NCBI GenBank assembly: GCA_041670885.1
Contig: JBAXYJ010000002.1
Coordinates: 1 to 47,341 of the forward strand
Source of the DNA: JAJBWD01 sp041670885
GTDB taxonomy: Bacteria; Bacillota; Clostridia; Clostridiales; Clostridiaceae
Length of the DNA stretch: 47,341 nt
Direction of reading: 5' to 3'
The notes under the pieces are model-generated. The model was not told the origin of the DNA. It did no database searches and worked only from the letters and a program-made list of their open reading frames with translations. Of this stretch, positions 23,227 to 32,652 are shown piece after piece. Made by a program: the position numbers and the translations under genes. The stretch's first letter is position 1; each line of letters begins with the position of its first letter.

Positions 23227-24996
23227 ATGAGTTTCAGATGGGATTTAAGTAATCTTTATACTTCCTTTGAATCAGAAGAATTTACAAAAGATTATAGTTC
23301 TTTAGATAAGGATATAGAGACTCTTAATAATTTTGCCCAAAATAATTTTAGAGAAGAAAGTGCAGTTAATATTTTAGGTTTTATAAAGCTTTTAAATTCT
23401 TTCTACAGCAAGTTTACCAGACTCTATAATTATGCAGAATTAACATTAAGTGTAGATGTAAACGATAAAACAGCTCAAAGATATGATGAACTTCTGTTTA
23501 AAAAGCTGCCTAAAATTAAAAAGGCGGAGGTAATGTTCAAAAAGTATCTGGGATTAATAGATGACATAGATGCACTGATTGAAAATAATGAAGGACTTAA
23601 GGAATTCGAATTCTTCATAAAGGACTGCATAAAGGAAAGCCGCCATATTTTATCTGATGATGAAGAGGTTATAATTGCTAAACTTCAGACTACAGGATCA
23701 AATGCTTTTTCTACCCTACATAACCAGGCAACATCAAATCATTTAGTAGACATTAATTTAGAAGGTGAAGACAAAAAGCTTCCTCTTCCATATGTAAGAA
23801 ATCTGGCTTATTCAGATAAGGCTGAAGTAAGGAAAAAGGCCTATGAAGCAGAGCTAAAATCTTATAAAAATATAGATCTGGCATCCGCTGCCTGTCTTAA
23901 TGGAATAAAGGGAGAGGTAATAACACTTTGTCGTGAAAGAGGCTATGAGTCTCCTCTTCATATGACACTGGAGAGGTCCAGAATGGAAAAGGAAACCTTA
24001 GATGTTATGCTTCAGGCTATGACTGAGAGCCTGCCCTATTTCAGAAAATATTTAAGTAAAAAGGCAGAACTGTTAGGCCACAAGGAAGGGCTTCCATTTT
24101 ATGATCTTTTCGCGCCGGTTAAGTTAAGTGATAAAGAGGAAAGAACATTTACCAGAGAGGAAGCAAGAGCTTATATAATTAAAAACTTTGGTACATTTTC
24201 ACCTAAGCTTGCTGCTTTTGCAGATAAAGCATTTGAAAATAAATGGATTGACGGAGAAATAAGAGAAGGGAAACAAGGTGGTGCATTCTGTGCCGGTATT
24301 CATGCTCTGGGAGAATCCAGGATAATGGCTAATTTTAATGGTACATTAAATGACGTTTTAACCCTGTCTCATGAGCTAGGTCACGGCTATCACGGAGAAT
24401 GCCTTAAAAATGAAAGCTACTTGAATTCAGATTATCCTATGCCAATTGCGGAAACTGCCTCCATATTCTGCGAAACTATAGTCAAAAATGCAGCAATTAA
24501 GGAAGGAAGCCGGGAGGAAGCATTTTCAATATTAGAAGGCAGCATATCAGATGCCTGCCAGGTAATAGCTGATATAATGAGCAGATATTATTTTGAAACA
24601 GCACTGTTTAAAATAAGAGATGATCACGCACTATCTGTCGATGAGCTAAAAGATGAAATGATAAAAGCTCAGCTTGCAACCTATGGTGATGGCCTTGATA
24701 AAAACTTCCTGCATCCATATATGTGGATATGCAAGCCTCATTATTACTATGTAGATTCAAACTTCTATAATTTCCCTTATGCCTTTGGGCAGTTATTTGC
24801 AAAGGGATTATATGCTATATACCTGGAAAAAGGGCAGGAATTTGTAGAAGAATATGATAAGCTTTTAGCCATTACAGGCAAAAAATCAGTTGCAGATGTA
24901 GCCAAGATAATGAATGTGGATGTTAACTCCATTGAATTCTGGAGAGGTTCATTAAAGCTTATTGAAAATGAAATAGATGAGTTCGTAAATATGTAA
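23227..24996 (+). CDS. pepF: Oligoendopeptidase F (M3 family metallopeptidase)
   Basis: Cytosolic zinc peptidase that trims oligopeptides. The 589 residues include the M3B N-terminal helical domain and the zinc site HELGH (His382, Glu383, His386), with the third ligand Glu409 in IAETASIFCE. A downstream HPYMWICKPHYYY block completes the substrate-binding region. GGAGGAG precedes the ATG. Single gene between two inverted repeats: one in its leader and a terminator after it. Confidence 0.95.
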   Translation: MSFRWDLSNLYTSFESEEFTKDYSSLDKDIETLNNFAQNNFREESAVNILGFIKLLNSFYSKFTRLYNYAELTLSVDVNDKTAQRYDELLFKKLPKIKKAEVMFKKYLGLIDDIDALIENNEGLKEFEFFIKDCIKESRHILSDDEEVIIAKLQTTGSNAFSTLHNQATSNHLVDINLEGEDKKLPLPYVRNLAYSDKAEVRKKAYEAELKSYKNIDLASAACLNGIKGEVITLCRERGYESPLHMTLERSRMEKETLDVMLQAMTESLPYFRKYLSKKAELLGHKEGLPFYDLFAPVKLSDKEERTFTREEARAYIIKNFGTFSPKLAAFADKAFENKWIDGEIREGKQGGAFCAGIHALGESRIMANFNGTLNDVLTLSHELGHGYHGECLKNESYLNSDYPMPIAETASIFCETIVKNAAIKEGSREEAFSILEGSISDACQVIADIMSRYYFETALFKIRDDHALSVDELKDEMIKAQLATYGDGLDKNFLHPYMWICKPHYYYVDSNFYNFPYAFGQLFAKGLYAIYLEKGQEFVEEYDKLLAITGKKSVADVAKIMNVDVNSIEFWRGSLKLIENEIDEFVNM

Positions 24997-25000
24997 ATAA

Positions 25001-25043
25001 AAGGTGCTGCCTGGATTACAAATCCGCTTTAGGCAGCACTTTT
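25001..25043 (+). terminator. pepF terminator
   Basis: gtgctgcct (25004-25012) pairs with aggcagcac (25031-25039), followed by TTTTATTTT. Confidence 0.85.
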
Positions 25044-25054
25044 ATTTTGTTAAC

Positions 25055-25088
25055 AAAAACGCTTCCTGTTTATGCAGGAAGCGTTTTT
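25055..25088. terminator. Bidirectional terminator, mainly for purL
   Basis: Perfect 14-base-pair stem aaaaacgcttcctg / caggaagcgttttt with a 6-base loop, giving T-runs on both strands. It ends purL from the minus side. Confidence 0.88.
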
Positions 25089-25154
25089 AGCTTAATTATT
25101 CTTTCCAGTGAATTTAAAATATTCTGGCGGACATTACCCATTAAACAATTTCCC

Positions 25155-28100
25155 TTATTTAAAATATGTTACTCCAGCCTGGAATATTTTCTGATCCTTA
25201 TCTCCATATATATTTGATGATACGTTGGCGCCTATCCTTTCTGAGTGGCCCATCTTTCCAAGTATCCTTCCGTCTATGGAGGTTATCCCTTCTATAGCAT
25301 AGCAGGAACCGTTTGGATTATATTCTATATCTAAGGATGGCTTATTTTCATCATCTACATATACAGTAGCTACCTGACCATTTGCAAACAGTTTTTCAGC
25401 CTCCTCCTTTGAAACAATGAATCTTCCTTCTCCATGGGATACAGGAATAGAATGGACATCCCCCGGATTTACTTTAGAAAGCCAGGGTGACAGGTTGGAA
25501 ACTACCTTCGTACTTACTATTTTAGATACGTGTCTTCCTATATTATTAAAAGTAAGAGTTGGGTAGCTGTCCTTCATTTCTCTTATATCTCCGAAAGGTA
25601 CTAAGCCTAATTTAACTAAGGCCTGGAAGCCGTTGCATATTCCCAGCATAAGTCCGTCTCTTTTATATAAAAGCTCCATTACAGCTTCTTTTATATATTC
25701 ATTTCTAAATACTGCCGCTATGAATTTGCCGCTGCCTTCAGGTTCATCTCCTGCACTAAAGCCTCCTGGTATCATAATAATTTGAGATTTGTTTATCATA
25801 TTTACCATATCTTCTATTGAAGACTTAATATCCTGGGAAGAGCCGTTTCTAAATACAAATACATCTGCCTCTCCACCGACTTTTTCAAAAGCTCTCTTTG
25901 AATCATATTCACAGTTTGTTCCTGGAAATACCGGAATGAATATCTTTGGCTTAGCTATTTTAATTTTTGTAGATACTTTAACTCCGCCTTTATAAAGCTT
26001 ATCTATTACTTCACCCTTAACTTCCTTTGTCTTTGTCTTGAATATTTTTTCCAATGGTTTTTTATACTCTGCATATAAATCATCCAGGTTTAAGGACATA
26101 TCCTTATATGATATATAAGGTTTTTCTATGGTTTCGCCTATAACCTGATAATTTAGTCCGGATAGTTCTTTTTCTATCTCCACATCTATAAGCTCAAGAA
26201 TTACACCGCCGTATTCCTTTTTAAACAAATCATCTTCTGACAGGCTGCCGGAAAGCTTAACTCCTATTTTGTTTCCAAAGGCCATCTTAGATACTGCCTC
26301 TGCTATTGCACCGTCTCTTACGGATCTTGCAGATAATATATATCCTTTTTCATTTAAATCCAGTACTTTATCAAAGTTCTCAGTCATCTGACTAAAATCA
26401 GGCAGATCATTTGAAAGCCTGTTAACCTTAAGCATAACCAGCTTGCTTCCTGATTTTTTAAGAGAAGAAGATATTATCTTGTCTGCATTTTGGTAGGTTA
26501 CTGCAATGGAAACTAAAGTTTCCGGAACATTTATATCCTTAAAGGTTCCGCTCATGGAGTCTTTTCCGCCAATTGCAGGTATATTTAATTTTTTCTGTGT
26601 ATACAGTGCTGCTAAAAGTGCAGATAGTGGTTTACCCCAGTTTTCTTTTTCCTTTCCAAGTCTCATAAAGAATTCCTGGAAGGAAAACCTTACTTTTTTG
26701 TAGTCTCCTCCTAAGGCTGCCACCTTTGCTAAGGATTCAACAATTGAGTAAACAGCTCCATGGAACGGGCTCCAGGAACATATATATGGATTATAGCCAT
26801 AGGTCATAATAGAAGCTGTTTCGCAGTTTCCATCAAGTACCGGTAAAGTAGCTGCCATTCCTTCTTCCGGAGTTCTTTGGTACTTTCCTCCAAAGGGAAG
26901 AAGAACACTTCCTGCTCCTATGGTTGAGTCAAATCTTTCAGCTAATCCCTTCTGAGAACAAATATTTATATTTTTTAACACATTAATCCATTTTTCTTTA
27001 ACATCAGCTCCAGCTTCTGTGGTATCCAGATAAGAAATAGCTGCAGGCGCTTCGATTTTAGCATCAGTTATTCCGCTGACTCCGTTTGTATTTAAAAAAT
27101 CTCTGCTTAAATCTACTATTATTTTTCCATCTAGTACCATTTTAAGCCTATTGTCATTAGTAACATAGGCAACCTTTGTAGCCTCCAGGTTTTCCTGTTT
27201 TGCATATTCAATGAATTTATCAGCGTTTTCCTTATCAATAACTACTGCCATTCTCTCCTGAGATTCTGATATGGCAAGCTCTGTTCCGTCTAAGCCTTCA
27301 TACTTTTTAGGAACCTTAGTTAAATCTATATATAAGGAATCAGAAAGCTCTCCTATGGCAACTGCTACTCCGCCGGCACCAAAATCATTACACTTCTTAA
27401 TTAATCTTGAAACTTCTTTCTTTCTGAATAGTCTTTGAATCTTTCTCTCTGTAGGAGGATTTCCTTTCTGAACTTCAGCGCCGCAGGTTAATATTGATTC
27501 TTCATTGTGTTCCTTTGAAGATCCTGTAGCACCGCCGCAGCCGTCGCGTCCTGTCCTTCCTCCAAGAAGTATTATTATATCTCCCTCCATTGTCTTTTCT
27601 CTTACTATGTTTTCCTTTGGAACGGCTCCAATTACTGCTCCCAGTTCCATCCTTTTAGCTTTAAAGCCTGGGTGATATATTTCTGTAACCTGACCGGTAG
27701 CAAGACCTATCTGATTTCCATAGGAGGAATATCCATGGGCTGCTCCCAGTGTTATCTTTCTTTGGGGCAGCTTTCCTGCTAAGGTATCTTCAATTTTTTC
27801 TGTAGGATCTCCGCTTCCTGTTATTCTCATAGCCTGGTAAACATAAGATCTTCCGGAAAGAGGATCTCTTATTGCTCCTCCAAGACAGGTAGCAGCGCCT
27901 CCAAAGGGCTCTATCTCTGTAGGATGGTTATGAGTTTCATTTTTAAACATAAGAAGCCATTTTTCTTCTTTTCCGTTTATTATGGCAGGAATTTCAATGC
28001 TGCAGGCATTTATCTCATCTGACTCATCAAGGTCATTTAAAATGCCTTTTTTCTTTAATTCCTTCATGCCTATAACAGCTATATCCATTAAGTTAATGTC

Positions 28101-28910
28101 CTTTTTTCTGTCTCCATAAACATACCTTCTGGAATCCAGGTATCCATCATATGCTTCCTGGAATAAATCCTTGTACTTTCCTTCTTCTATTTCTACATTA
28201 TTTAATATTGTTGAAAAAGTTGTATGTCTGCAGTGGTCTGACCAGTATGTATCAATTACCTTTATCTCAGTCCATGTAGGGTTTCTTTTCTCTTCGTTTT
28301 TAAAATAATCCCTGCAGAACTTAATATCATTAAAGCTCATGGCAAATCCATTTTCACTGTGGAACTTTTCTAATTTAACCTGAGACATTGTAATGAATTC
28401 AGGAATTTCTTTTATTTCTTCTCCCCTTTGAAGCTCTGTCTTAAGTGAGGATGGCTTCATAAGAGAAGCTTCTCTTGAATCTACTTTATTTATTAAGTAT
28501 TCTTTTACTTTAATAAAATCCTCTTCACTTATATCTCCATCTATTACAAATACTTTTGCATACTTAATTTCAGGTTTTTCTCCCTCTGAAATAAGCTGAA
28601 CACACTGAATCGCTGAGTCTGACCTTTGATCATACTGCCCAGGCAGATATTCTTGAGCAAATACCTTGTTTCCTCCTTCAACAGGGAAGGTTTCTTTATA
28701 TAAATTATCAGCCTGAGGCTCTGAAAATATTGTATATAATGCCTTGTCAAAAACATTATCCTCCAAGCCCTCTATATCATACCTATTTATTATTCTGATT
28801 TTTTTAATGTTTGTAAGTCCCAGACTAAGCTTTATATCATCTAATATGTCTCTTCCTTCTACATCAAAGCCTTCTTTTTTCTCTACATAAATTCTTTTTA
28901 CTTTATCCAT
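25155..28910 (-). CDS. purL: Phosphoribosylformylglycinamidine synthase, single-chain
   Basis: Converts FGAR to FGAM with glutamine and ATP, step 4 of purine synthesis. The 1251 residues place PurS-like, PurL and PurQ parts in one chain, as in many clostridia. AIR-synthase-type domains occupy the middle, with NETHNHPTEIEPFGGAATC and the GGRTGRDGCGGATGSS loop. The C-terminal glutamine amidotransferase has nucleophile Cys1092 in LGICNGFQ, preceded by IPGGFSAGDE. AAAGGAG precedes the ATG. It stands outside any pur operon and has its own promoter. No purine riboswitch lies next to it. Confidence 0.97.
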   Translation of the reverse strand: MDKVKRIYVEKKEGFDVEGRDILDDIKLSLGLTNIKKIRIINRYDIEGLEDNVFDKALYTIFSEPQADNLYKETFPVEGGNKVFAQEYLPGQYDQRSDSAIQCVQLISEGEKPEIKYAKVFVIDGDISEEDFIKVKEYLINKVDSREASLMKPSSLKTELQRGEEIKEIPEFITMSQVKLEKFHSENGFAMSFNDIKFCRDYFKNEEKRNPTWTEIKVIDTYWSDHCRHTTFSTILNNVEIEEGKYKDLFQEAYDGYLDSRRYVYGDRKKDINLMDIAVIGMKELKKKGILNDLDESDEINACSIEIPAIINGKEEKWLLMFKNETHNHPTEIEPFGGAATCLGGAIRDPLSGRSYVYQAMRITGSGDPTEKIEDTLAGKLPQRKITLGAAHGYSSYGNQIGLATGQVTEIYHPGFKAKRMELGAVIGAVPKENIVREKTMEGDIIILLGGRTGRDGCGGATGSSKEHNEESILTCGAEVQKGNPPTERKIQRLFRKKEVSRLIKKCNDFGAGGVAVAIGELSDSLYIDLTKVPKKYEGLDGTELAISESQERMAVVIDKENADKFIEYAKQENLEATKVAYVTNDNRLKMVLDGKIIVDLSRDFLNTNGVSGITDAKIEAPAAISYLDTTEAGADVKEKWINVLKNINICSQKGLAERFDSTIGAGSVLLPFGGKYQRTPEEGMAATLPVLDGNCETASIMTYGYNPYICSWSPFHGAVYSIVESLAKVAALGGDYKKVRFSFQEFFMRLGKEKENWGKPLSALLAALYTQKKLNIPAIGGKDSMSGTFKDINVPETLVSIAVTYQNADKIISSSLKKSGSKLVMLKVNRLSNDLPDFSQMTENFDKVLDLNEKGYILSARSVRDGAIAEAVSKMAFGNKIGVKLSGSLSEDDLFKKEYGGVILELIDVEIEKELSGLNYQVIGETIEKPYISYKDMSLNLDDLYAEYKKPLEKIFKTKTKEVKGEVIDKLYKGGVKVSTKIKIAKPKIFIPVFPGTNCEYDSKRAFEKVGGEADVFVFRNGSSQDIKSSIEDMVNMINKSQIIMIPGGFSAGDEPEGSGKFIAAVFRNEYIKEAVMELLYKRDGLMLGICNGFQALVKLGLVPFGDIREMKDSYPTLTFNNIGRHVSKIVSTKVVSNLSPWLSKVNPGDVHSIPVSHGEGRFIVSKEEAEKLFANGQVATVYVDDENKPSLDIEYNPNGSCYAIEGITSIDGRILGKMGHSERIGANVSSNIYGDKDQKIFQAGVTYFK

Positions 28911-28965
28911 AACAGTCTCCTTTATACGAACATTGTATTATATATATAATTTATCATTCGCTATA

Positions 28966-28994
28966 ATTATAACATATAGACTTTTAATTTTGAA
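28966..28994 (-). promoter_or_regulatory. purL promoter
   Basis: Minus strand TTCAAA (28994-28989), 17 bases, TATAAT (28971-28966), about 55 bases before the start codon. Confidence 0.65.
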
Positions 28995-29017
28995 TATAAT
29001 TCGTTAAAAAATTTGCT

Positions 29018-29105
29018 GATGCAAAGATCTAAAGAACCTTAGGTTTCCGCAGGCGGCATTCATGTGCCTTTGCATCCTCCTGAAACCAGTGGGAAGTACC
29101 TTCCC
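29018..29105. other. Structured element of unknown class
   Basis: A GC-richer island (about 50 percent) in AT-rich intergenic DNA. Helix gatgcaaag / ctttgcatc (29018-29026 with 29068-29076) encloses smaller hairpins aacc/ggtt (around 29036-29045), ccg/cgg and gca/tgc. A second helix ggtttc / gaaacc (29042-29047 with 29082-29087) interleaves with the first, giving a pseudoknot or alternative folds. A third hairpin gggaag / cttccc ends it (29091-29105). On the minus strand it contains AGGAGGATG. It lies upstream of the purL promoter and after the terminator of the neighbouring gene, so it is not clearly part of either mRNA. It could be a small RNA or a dispersed repeat. Confidence 0.5.
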
Positions 29106-29136
29106 TGCACACATCCTTTTTTACTCTATAAAAAAG

Positions 29137-29171
29137 TTAAAACAATAGAGACTCTAATTCTTAGAGTCTCT
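29137..29171 (-). terminator. Terminator of the small acidic protein gene
   Basis: Perfect 11-base-pair stem agagactctaa / ttagagtctct with a 3-base loop, followed on the minus strand by ATTGTTTTAACTTTTTT. Confidence 0.85.
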
Positions 29172-29173
29172 GA

Positions 29174-29449
29174 TTATCTTATATTTAGGTATGTTTCCAG
29201 CTGATTTTTCATTTTATCTGCTTCCTCTTCATCAAAATCTTCTATAATGAATTTATTGCCATCCTCAGTATATGTAAAATCTCCATAACCATTAGAGGAA
29301 AGGTAATCGGATATAGTTGAAATGTCCTCACTTTCAGCATATAAAACCTTTCTCCCTACAAAATCATCATTTACATACACATCATAGGAATCATGTTCTA
29401 TTATGTCTTCATTCTCATCTCGAATATTAAAAAAAGGAATAAAAGCCAT
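29174..29449 (-). CDS. Small acidic protein of unknown function
   Basis: A 91-residue soluble protein, strongly acidic (for example DENEDIIEHD and EDFDEEEADK). It has alternating strand-like segments and a C-terminal helix (EADKMKNQLETYL). No known domain was recognised. GGAGAAG precedes the ATG at 29449, and a strong terminator follows, so it is a genuine single-gene unit. It is divergent from the DUF2157 gene. Confidence 0.65.
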   Translation of the reverse strand: MAFIPFFNIRDENEDIIEHDSYDVYVNDDFVGRKVLYAESEDISTISDYLSSNGYGDFTYTEDGNKFIIEDFDEEEADKMKNQLETYLNIR

Positions 29450-29553
29450 ATTACTTCTCCTTTCATAAAGATTCTTATTTTATTATCTCCAAAATAACAA
29501 TATCTATTCTTTATTCTTAAATTTGGGTATAATAAAGGCAGGAGGTGATTTTT

Positions 29554-30639
29554 ATGAAAAGAGAACTAAAAGGAAGAGACTATAGCTTTCTTGAAAATGA
29601 GCTTGACTATCTTAAAAAAAATGAAAAAATTGGTGAAAAAACTTACAAAGAAATTCTTGATGAGTACACAATAAAGGAAGGAGCCAATTTCATAAGAATA
29701 GTTCTTATAATCGGAGCGGTTTTAATAGGCCTTGGTGTAATCACATTCATTGGCAGCAACTGGCTGTATCTTTCAAGACCTGAAAAATTCCTGATAATTA
29801 TTGTGTTTTACCTGACCTCAGCATTTTTCTCCTTTAAAACAAGAATTAAATATCCGAAAACCTCAAGAAGCCTGGTTTACCTTACTTTATTAATATATGG
29901 AAGCGGTATATTCCTGGTACTGCAGATGTTCAGCTTCAGTCTGGATTATGCTTACGGTTTTTTTTACTTCGCACTGGGAGTTCTGCCTGCAGCACTTTTA
30001 TTTAAAGACAATCTTATATTCATTGCAGATACAATATTATTCATAATATTCATATATTCCTATTATAATTTTCGCCAATATCCTTATATAATTTTAATAG
30101 TAATACCCGTTCTATACTTAATAAATAAAAAATACCTGGATTTATCCTGGAATATCCTGTTTATTAATTTTCTTACAATAAATTCTTTAATACTGCTATT
30201 TAATAAATTTGATTACAAGGCTATAGCTATTTTATGGATTATGCTTTTCACAGGGCTTCTATTCTTTTACCTGCCTTTTAAAGAGAACCTTATTTTTCAT
30301 AGGTTTACAGGAATAATGATGATAGGGATAACAGGCATATATATAACAATTCCTGATGCCTGGCAGGATACAACAATAGCTTTTTTAAAAAATAACAGCA
30401 AAGTAATAACAGTAATTTTTTCAATTATTTTTATGCTGTACCTGCTGTACCTGACAAAAAAACAAAATTTACTTGCTCTTGTATTTATCTGCATACTCAT
30501 ATTCAGGTACTACGTAGACACACTATTTAACTACCTTCCAAAATCAATGTTTTTCATAATAGGCGGAGGAATTCTTTTATTCTTTGGCTTCTATTTTGAA
30601 AGATTAAGAAAAAATAAGGGAGGGATAATAAATGACTGA
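29554..30639 (+). CDS. DUF2157 membrane protein
   Basis: A 361-residue protein. The N-terminal soluble segment (about 1-45: ELDYLKKNEKIGEKTYKEIL) is typical of DUF2157. About ten membrane segments follow, beginning IRIVLIIGAVLIGLGVITFIGSNW. Function is unknown. GGAGGTGA sets the ATG at 29554; the in-frame GTG at 29545 is part of that ribosome site. Its end overlaps the next gene by 8 bases. DUF2157 and GDYXXLXY proteins are commonly encoded together, which supports both calls. An extended -10 box (GGGTATAAT) lies at about 29525-29533. Confidence 0.85.
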   Translation: MKRELKGRDYSFLENELDYLKKNEKIGEKTYKEILDEYTIKEGANFIRIVLIIGAVLIGLGVITFIGSNWLYLSRPEKFLIIIVFYLTSAFFSFKTRIKYPKTSRSLVYLTLLIYGSGIFLVLQMFSFSLDYAYGFFYFALGVLPAALLFKDNLIFIADTILFIIFIYSYYNFRQYPYIILIVIPVLYLINKKYLDLSWNILFINFLTINSLILLFNKFDYKAIAILWIMLFTGLLFFYLPFKENLIFHRFTGIMMIGITGIYITIPDAWQDTTIAFLKNNSKVITVIFSIIFMLYLLYLTKKQNLLALVFICILIFRYYVDTLFNYLPKSMFFIIGGGILLFFGFYFERLRKNKGGIIND

Positions 30640-31132
30640 CAGGAAAAAATATTTTTTATATATTATAATTCCGCTTATTATACTTCTCATCCTCTCTGTT
30701 TCTCCTATATTTATCAATTTATTCGGGAAAAGCTTCAGCCTGAAAGGTCAAGTTTACAGAGAAGGAAATAATCAAAATACAGCATATATAAATTATGAGA
30801 TAGCTGAAACAGAGAATAAATTTTTCAAGGTTGATCAGCAGATAAATTCCTATATGTACGTCTATCTTGAAGAAAAAAATGGATTCTGCATAATAAAGGA
30901 TATTAAGGATGTTAAACCAAGTGAAGGCATCTACCTTAAGGGAAAAATTAATTATTACAGCTCAGAATCTAAGCCGGATGCTTCAGAGAATAAAGTAAAC
31001 ATTTATTACGACATACAGACATATTTCCTTTCAAAGGGAGAAAAAGACATTAAAGACGGAGACAAGGTAAAGGTCAACCTGAAATTCTTTCTTGGTAAAA
31101 CTATTGTTAAGTCTATAGAAAAATTAGAATAG
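30632..31132 (+). CDS. GDYXXLXY-domain membrane-anchored protein
   Basis: A 166-residue protein with one N-terminal membrane anchor (about 8-29) and an extracytoplasmic domain. The domain's signature block reads AYINYEI where the family has GDYxxLxYxI. Starts inside the end of the DUF2157 gene (8-base overlap), so the two are coupled and probably act as a complex. Function unknown. A terminator follows. Confidence 0.75.
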   Translation: MTDRKKYFLYIIIPLIILLILSVSPIFINLFGKSFSLKGQVYREGNNQNTAYINYEIAETENKFFKVDQQINSYMYVYLEEKNGFCIIKDIKDVKPSEGIYLKGKINYYSSESKPDASENKVNIYYDIQTYFLSKGEKDIKDGDKVKVNLKFFLGKTIVKSIEKLE

Positions 31133-31136
31133 GTTT

Positions 31137-31168
31137 TAAGCTGCCCTTTAATAAGGCAGCTTATTTAA
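31137..31168 (+). terminator. Terminator of the DUF2157 operon
   Basis: taagctgcc / ggcagctta stem with a 9-base loop, followed by TTTAAAT. Confidence 0.7.
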
Positions 31169-31301
31169 ATCTAATCTGAAAATAAGGCAGGCCAGCATAT
31201 TAATACAATTATTTTTCATCGCCGCTATTTAGTAATTTACTGCTTATTATTTGATATTTATTTTCTTTAGTATTAGAATTATGGAGTGGCAGGAGGTTAT
31301 T

Positions 31302-32519
31302 ATGAATATATCGAAATCTTTCCCCGCATTAACCCATAAAAACTTCAGATACTTTTTTATCGGATCCTGTATTTCTTTAATAGGGACCTGGATTCAGAAT
31401 ACTTCTCAGTCCTGGCTTGTATTAACACTTACGAATTCTCCCGTGAAATTAGGTATTGTAACAGCTCTACAGTTTACTCCGCTGCTTCTCTTTTCACTGT
31501 TTGCAGGAGCAGCCATTGACAGAGTTTCAAAAAAGAAATTACTCATTATAACCCAGTCAACCATGATGCTTCTGGCACTGGTATTAGCAGTTTTAGTATT
31601 TACCGGGAAAATAAAATACTGGCACATTTTAATATTAGCTGCGCTTCTGGGTTTTGTAAACACAGTGGACATGCCTACAAGGCAGTCCTTTGTAATTGAA
31701 ATGGTAGGCAAGGATGATCTTTTAAATGGCATTGCCTTAAACTCCTCTATGTTTAACGGAGCAAGACTTATAGGACCTGGCATAGCTGGACTTTTAATAT
31801 ATTATCTTGGCTTTCCCCTTTGTTTTTTCCTTAATGCAGTAAGTTTTATTCCTCTGATATTTGGAATAATGAGGATGAAAATTAATGAAACAAGAATTTT
31901 AGCTGACAAGGAAATGAGCTTTAAATCTATCTTATATGATATAAAAGACGGAATAATTTATATAAGCAGAAAAGATGAAATTTATAGAACGGTTATACTA
32001 ATTGCCATAGTTGGAACCTTTGCCATGAATTACAGCGTTCTTATTCCTCTCTTAGCAAAAATGGTTCTGCACAGCGGCTCCCAGGGCTATGGTTATCTGA
32101 TGTCTGCCATGGGAGCAGGCTCCTTAATATCAGCTCTTATAATTGCAGCTAAAAGCAAAAAGCCTGAAAGAAGCGTACTTTACATAAGTGCCTTTGTAAT
32201 TTCATTATTACTTTTATTAATTGGCTTTATTAAAATATATTTCTTAGGAATACTTCTTTTATTCCTGATGGGAATATTTAATGTAAAGTTTTCAACTACG
32301 GCAAATACAAGGATTCAGCTGGCTTCCTCAAATGAATACAGGGGAAGAGTAATGAGCGTTTATTCTCTTGTTTTTGCAGGGGTTACACCTATTGGCAGTT
32401 TATTTTCAGGAGGTATCAGTGATCGGTTTGGGGTATCTAATGCTTTTATAATATCAGCTATTGTTACAGCTTTTTTGTCAATCATTTTATTGTTAACTAA
32501 AAATAGAAGCAGAAATTAA
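31302..32519 (+). CDS. MFS exporter, EntS/MFS_3-like
   Basis: A 405-residue transporter with about 12 membrane segments. The opening NFRYFFIGSCISLIGTWIQNTSQSWL and the GAAIDRVSKKKLL loop are typical of the MFS_3 (enterobactin exporter-like) group. The block NEYRGRVMSVYSL near residue 350 is also characteristic. AGGAGG sets the ATG at 31302; a longer in-frame reading from 31251 lacks a ribosome site. Substrate unknown. Confidence 0.88.
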   Translation: MNISKSFPALTHKNFRYFFIGSCISLIGTWIQNTSQSWLVLTLTNSPVKLGIVTALQFTPLLLFSLFAGAAIDRVSKKKLLIITQSTMMLLALVLAVLVFTGKIKYWHILILAALLGFVNTVDMPTRQSFVIEMVGKDDLLNGIALNSSMFNGARLIGPGIAGLLIYYLGFPLCFFLNAVSFIPLIFGIMRMKINETRILADKEMSFKSILYDIKDGIIYISRKDEIYRTVILIAIVGTFAMNYSVLIPLLAKMVLHSGSQGYGYLMSAMGAGSLISALIIAAKSKKPERSVLYISAFVISLLLLLIGFIKIYFLGILLLFLMGIFNVKFSTTANTRIQLASSNEYRGRVMSVYSLVFAGVTPIGSLFSGGISDRFGVSNAFIISAIVTAFLSIILLLTKNRSRN

Positions 32520-32604
32520 ATTTCTGCCCGGATTGCGGACAATATAATTAAGCTTCTTCACATTTTTGCAGCGGATATGGAAGAGATAAATAATCCATAT
32601 TAAA

Positions 32605-32650
32605 AAAGGCACTATGTATGATTTTTCACACATAGTGCCTTTAATTTTTT
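32605..32650. terminator. Bidirectional terminator between the MFS gene and cstA
   Basis: 13-base-pair stem aaaggcactatgt / acatagtgccttt (32605-32617 with 32630-32642) with T-runs on both sides. Confidence 0.88.
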
Positions 32651-32652
32651 AT

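Noticed and set aside
25047..25056. TTGTTAACAA palindrome as a Rex box
   Set aside because: It lacks the 4-base spacer of the Rex site and lies between two terminators, far from any promoter.
29018..29105. ZTP/pfl or T-box leader for purL
   Set aside because: The conserved ZTP 5' block and the T-box antiterminator sequence are absent, and a purL promoter lies downstream of the element.
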